Assembly: GCA_050050615.1 (NCBI GenBank)
Contig: JASFTV010000153.1
Location: forward strand, 1 to 8,109
Length of the DNA stretch: 8,109 nucleotides
Direction: 5' to 3'
DNA from: JASFTV01 sp050050615
GTDB lineage: Bacteria; Desulfobacterota; DSM-4660; Desulfatiglandales; HGW-15
In this document: piece after piece, positions 5,388 through 8,109 of the stretch
Layout: each line of letters starts with the position of its first letter
Numbering within the stretch: the first letter of the stretch is position 1
Position numbers and translations under genes: made by a program
Notes under the pieces: model-generated
The model's input: only the letters and a program-made list of their open reading frames with translations
Databases searched by the model: none
Told to the model about the DNA's origin: nothing

Positions 5388-6038
5388 ATGTTCGAGTTCC
5401 TTTTCAAGAAGCAGCGCCGGATCGAGGCTCTTATTTACAGCTATTTGGATAACCTCAAGATGACAAAAGAGCGTTTTTCTGAGGCGCTGGATGTATGCCT
5501 CGAGGAGCACTGCAGTGGTGAATTTGATTTTCTGACAGAGCAAACCCATAAATTCGAATCCAGGGCGGATGATATCCGCGAAGAAATCAAGAACTTCATG
5601 TACGGCAAAGCTCTCATCCCTGAGTCGCGCGGGGACATTATGGGGCTTCTGGAAGCGATGGACGAGATCCCAGGGCTCTTACAAGATGTTCTCTATACCA
5701 TTGCGACTCAAAGGCTCGCTATTCCTGATTTCATCATCCCAGACGTGAAAGAACTGATGGCAGTCACGCTCGCCAGCTGCGACCTTATGTTCCAACAGAT
5801 CGAGGCCTTGTTCAGTAGAAGCGGGGGGCTTAGAGCGTTGGTTTCCACCATTGACCATAATGAGAGCCGTTGCGATCACATTGAACGCCGCATTATCCGG
5901 AAGATCTTTGACTCTGATCTTGAGCCGTTTTACAAGCTCCAACTAAAAGAGCTGGTAGGCGAGATGGAGGAAATTTCGGATCAGGTCGACAGGGTTTCTA
6001 AACGCGCAAACATCATTAGCCTGAAAAGTCGAGTATGA
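5388..6038 (+). CDS. DUF47/PhoU-like phosphate transport accessory protein
   Basis: This 216-residue, almost entirely helical cytoplasmic protein begins MFEFLFKKQRRIEALIYSYL. The DUF47 (TIGR00153-type) family is about this length and relates to PhoU. Its genes usually precede a PiT permease and are thought to regulate it. Acidic helix motifs such as FESRADDIREEIKNF and NESRCDHIERRI fit the paired PhoU-like E/DxxxD metal-binding pattern. The start at 5388 has an excellent GGAGG five bases upstream. A TTG at 5241 in the same frame would add 49 residues resembling a signal peptide, but it has no binding site and the known family is not exported. The stop overlaps the next gene's start by four bases (ATGA), indicating translational coupling to the permease. 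Confidence 0.9.
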   Translation: MFEFLFKKQRRIEALIYSYLDNLKMTKERFSEALDVCLEEHCSGEFDFLTEQTHKFESRADDIREEIKNFMYGKALIPESRGDIMGLLEAMDEIPGLLQDVLYTIATQRLAIPDFIIPDVKELMAVTLASCDLMFQQIEALFSRSGGLRALVSTIDHNESRCDHIERRIIRKIFDSDLEPFYKLQLKELVGEMEEISDQVDRVSKRANIISLKSRV

Positions 6039-6982
6039 TGATCTCTCTGTTAGCCGGCGCTTTCTTAGGATGGTCATTGGGCGCCAATGATGCGTCCAAT
6101 GTTTTTGGATCGGCTGTGGCATCCAGAATGGTCAAGTTTTGGACAGCAGCTGTCCTAGCCTCTTTTTTTGTCCTTGTGGGATCCCTCTTGCAAGGCCACC
6201 CAGGCATTGAAACCCTTAGAGGGTTGACCCGCCTAGATCTGACGCAGGCAGCGGTATGTTCTGTAGCAGCAGCGGCAACAGTGACCATCATGACTGTTCT
6301 CAGCTTGCCCGTCTCAACTTCACAGGCGGTTGTGGGTGCCATCTTAGGCATCAGCATGTTGAATCGCCAACTTGATTTTGTAGGCCTCGGGAAGGTGCTC
6401 ACGTGCTGGTTTGGAACACCGGTTGGAGGGATGCTGATCACCCTCATCCTCTACAAAGTGCTTGCAGCCCTTTACAACAGGCTCAGGATAAACTTATTTC
6501 AGTCGGACAACTTGATTCGTCTCTCACTGATCGTTGCCGGATCATATGCAGCCTATGCACTGGGCGCGAACAATGTCGCTAATGTCACAGCCGTCTTTGT
6601 GGCAGCGGGCCGGCTGAGTATTTTTGAAGCCCTCCTGATCGGTGGGCTGAGCATTGGTCTTGGCATTTTGACCTTTAGCAGGCGGGTCATGGACACAGTT
6701 GGGCGCAGGCTCGTGAGACTGGATGCCTTTTCAGCCCTTGTCGTTGTCCTGGCTGAGGCAATTACCGTCCACATCTACGCGTTTATCGGCGTCCCTGTCT
6801 CCACGTCTCAGGCGGTCGTCGGTGCGGTTTTGGGCATTGGCATTGTAAAAGGCATAGAGACAGTGAGAAGGCGGACATTGTTCAATGTACTCATCGCCTG
6901 GTTTCTCACGCCGGTCGTGGCCACCGTCATGGCTATTGTTGTTGATTTTGCAATCCACCTGGAATATGTGCCTCGCGGTTGA
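6035..6982 (+). CDS. pit: PiT-family inorganic phosphate permease
   Basis: This 315-residue polytopic membrane protein imports phosphate (often as a metal-phosphate complex) with a cation. It shows the internal duplication of the family. Half one carries GANDASN (16-22) and PVSTSQAVVGAILG (92-105). Half two carries GANNVAN (177-183) and PVSTSQAVVGAVLG (254-267). The length matches the short bacterial/archaeal type that lacks the long central loop of E. coli PitA. The second signature has Asn where the canonical GAND has Asp. The start ATG overlaps the stop of the DUF47 gene (ATGATG at 6035); a second ATG at 6038 is equally possible. No separate strong ribosome binding site is seen, consistent with coupling. 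Partner of the upstream DUF47 protein in low-affinity phosphate uptake. Confidence 0.93.
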   Translation: MMISLLAGAFLGWSLGANDASNVFGSAVASRMVKFWTAAVLASFFVLVGSLLQGHPGIETLRGLTRLDLTQAAVCSVAAAATVTIMTVLSLPVSTSQAVVGAILGISMLNRQLDFVGLGKVLTCWFGTPVGGMLITLILYKVLAALYNRLRINLFQSDNLIRLSLIVAGSYAAYALGANNVANVTAVFVAAGRLSIFEALLIGGLSIGLGILTFSRRVMDTVGRRLVRLDAFSALVVVLAEAITVHIYAFIGVPVSTSQAVVGAVLGIGIVKGIETVRRRTLFNVLIAWFLTPVVATVMAIVVDFAIHLEYVPRG

Positions 6983-7037
6983 AGGCCCAAAAATCTGTGG
7001 CATTCTTCATGAATGATTCGGGTTAGGAGAAGGTGAG

Positions 7038-7535
7038 ATGAGGCTATATCGCTTTAGACACTATTTTGCTATTTCATTCGAGTTATGCCTGTGGGTGTTT
7101 CTATTATTCGGATGTGCCGGGCTTGGGAAAACCCTGGAATCGCCCCGCATCACCCTCGCAAACGTCCGGTTGCAGGAGATCAAGGCTTTTGAAACCACGT
7201 TACGGATAGAGCTCCGTGTTTTCAATACCAATGATGTTCCCATAAGGGTCAAAGGCATAGACTGTGACATTGCACTCAACGGAAAGAACTTCGCAACGGG
7301 TGTGGCAAAAACAGATAAGGAAATACCGGCCTATGGCACGGCTACGGTTCCGATCACAGTTTATTCCTCCCTAGTGGACATGGTCAAGGGTGTGATAGGG
7401 CTCCAGAAGAAGGATAAACTCATGTTCAAAGTGGCAGGCCGAGTCCGACTAGCAAATGGTTTCATGGTCCCGTCAGTGATTCCTTTCAAAACCGAAGCTG
7501 AACTATCCTTGGAAGGCATCTCCAAACCAAGATAA
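7038..7535 (+). CDS. LEA14/WHy-domain (LEA type 2) lipoprotein
   Basis: This 165-residue predicted lipoprotein has an N-terminal basic segment and a hydrophobic stretch ending in the lipobox LFGC (residues 23-26). Cys26 would be lipidated, and the following Ala suggests outer-membrane sorting. The mature part (about 36-155) fits the water-stress/hypersensitive-response fold: SPRITLANVRLQEIKAFETT, then LRVFNTNDVPIRVKGIDCDIALNGKNFATG, then the strand-rich segment PAYGTATVPITVYSSL. WHy proteins are linked to desiccation or stress protection in plants and some bacteria; the bacterial lipoprotein versions have no settled function. AGGAG lies 8 nt before the ATG. It follows the permease stop by 55 bp in the same direction, with no strong terminator between them, so it is probably the third gene of the operon. 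Its role in phosphate uptake is unknown. Confidence 0.85.
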   Translation: MRLYRFRHYFAISFELCLWVFLLFGCAGLGKTLESPRITLANVRLQEIKAFETTLRIELRVFNTNDVPIRVKGIDCDIALNGKNFATGVAKTDKEIPAYGTATVPITVYSSLVDMVKGVIGLQKKDKLMFKVAGRVRLANGFMVPSVIPFKTEAELSLEGISKPR

Positions 7536-7602
7536 TCGCCATCACAGCTCGCATCTGAAGCTCTCTCTGCGAATCCTAGCCCTCCCCCTTTTTATCCGCC
7601 CG

Positions 7603-8109
7603 CTAGAGACGCTGCCCTTTATGAAAGACATGCACCCGGCGTGGATCTATGGCCAGGGAGATGGGTTCACCCGGCCGCAATGAGATATCCTTAGGCGCCC
7701 GCAGCGTTACGCTTTCTTCCCCAAGTCGGGCATACACAAGCATTTCTGAGCCCATGTTGCTGATCATATCCACGTGCGCTCGGGGCGGCACACTGCTGTC
7801 CGGAGAGATGCCGATGTCTTCAGGGCGAATGCCCAGCTCCACCTCATCTTCTACCGGGCTTTGTTGAACATCCCCGAGATCCAGAGAAAACCCCGCGCCC
7901 TGGAAATGAGGGCGACCGTGCTTGATCAGGAGTTTTCCTCTGTAAAGGTTCATCTCAGGTGAGCCAATAAAACTGGCCACAAACCTGTCTGCAGGGTGCG
8001 CATAGATGGTGTCCGGCGAACCGATCTGGTGGATCTTCCCTTCTCGCATCACCACGACGCGGTCCCCGAGGGTCATCGCTTCAACCTGGTCGTGGGTGAC
8101 ATAGACAAT
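7603..8109 (-). CDS. ABC transporter ATP-binding protein, MalK/UgpC type (3' part)
   Basis: This is the last 168 residues of an ABC ATPase whose N-terminus lies beyond the window. The visible part opens with IVYVTHDQVEAMTLGDRVVVM, containing the switch (H-loop) His of THDQ, then GKIHQIGSPDTIYAHPADRFVASFIGSPEMN, the characteristic junction to the C-terminal TOBE region. LGIRPEDIGI and the closing SLAIDPRRVHVFHKGQRL are the usual TOBE strands of the carbohydrate-uptake (CUT1) ATPases such as MalK, UgpC and MsmX. The Walker A/B and signature motifs are outside the window. The ATPase would energise a sugar, polyol or glycerol-3-phosphate importer in the cytoplasm; the substrate cannot be judged here. 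It converges on the lipoprotein gene with a 67-bp gap that has no clear terminator (only a weak TCGCA/TGCGA pair at 7549-7572). Confidence 0.92.
   Translation of the reverse strand: MVYVTHDQVEAMTLGDRVVVMREGKIHQIGSPDTIYAHPADRFVASFIGSPEMNLYRGKLLIKHGRPHFQGAGFSLDLGDVQQSPVEDEVELGIRPEDIGISPDSSVPPRAHVDMISNMGSEMLVYARLGEESVTLRAPKDISLRPGEPISLAIDPRRVHVFHKGQRL

Noticed and set aside
7536..7602. Bidirectional terminator between the converging lipoprotein and ABC ATPase genes
   Set aside because: Only a 5-bp TCGCA/TGCGA pair with a 14-nt loop is visible and no properly placed U-tract; too weak to annotate.

Overview
The window looks like a moderate-GC Gram-negative bacterial chromosome. A deltaproteobacterial (Desulfobacterota-like) host is my guess from overall gene style, not from a diagnostic marker. 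All recognisable genes are housekeeping or accessory types; there is no rRNA, tRNA or CRISPR array.

Left half, minus strand, read right to left from about 5.05 kb: a sigma70-like promoter (5050-5078), then two paralogous membrane-associated dynamin-like GTPases (4862-3132 and 2853-1081). They are separated by a 269-278 bp hairpin-rich spacer with terminator-like structures. After them comes a small MoaD/ThiS-type beta-grasp protein ending in Gly-Gly (695-405). Between the second GTPase and the MoaD-like gene sits a 319-bp fold-back element (748-1066) with perfect 25-bp terminal inverted repeats, nested inner inverted repeats, and an 8-bp direct repeat (AAAGCATT) on both sides. It has the hallmarks of a MITE or other non-autonomous transposon. 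Removing it with one copy of the direct repeat would leave about 58 bp between GTPase and MoaD-like gene, so they may once have been one transcription unit.

Right half, plus strand: a TTGACA-N17-TATGCT promoter (5150-5178) drives a likely operon of a DUF47/PhoU-like regulator (5388-6038), a PiT-family inorganic phosphate permease (6035-6982, ATGA overlap) and a LEA14/WHy-domain lipoprotein (7038-7535). The first two form the classic low-affinity phosphate uptake pair. The third is an envelope protein of unknown role. Converging on this operon from the right edge is the 3' part of a MalK/UgpC-type ABC transporter ATPase with its TOBE domain (7603-8109, truncated by the window).

The most unusual parts are the fold-back element with target duplications, a perfect 17-bp palindrome built into the last codons of the second GTPase, an 18-mer in the GTPase spacer matching the core of the fold-back element at 17 of 18 positions, and the paired GTPases themselves, which share a non-canonical G3 motif and a conserved EKYAD segment. 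The first 404 bases hold no gene that I can support.
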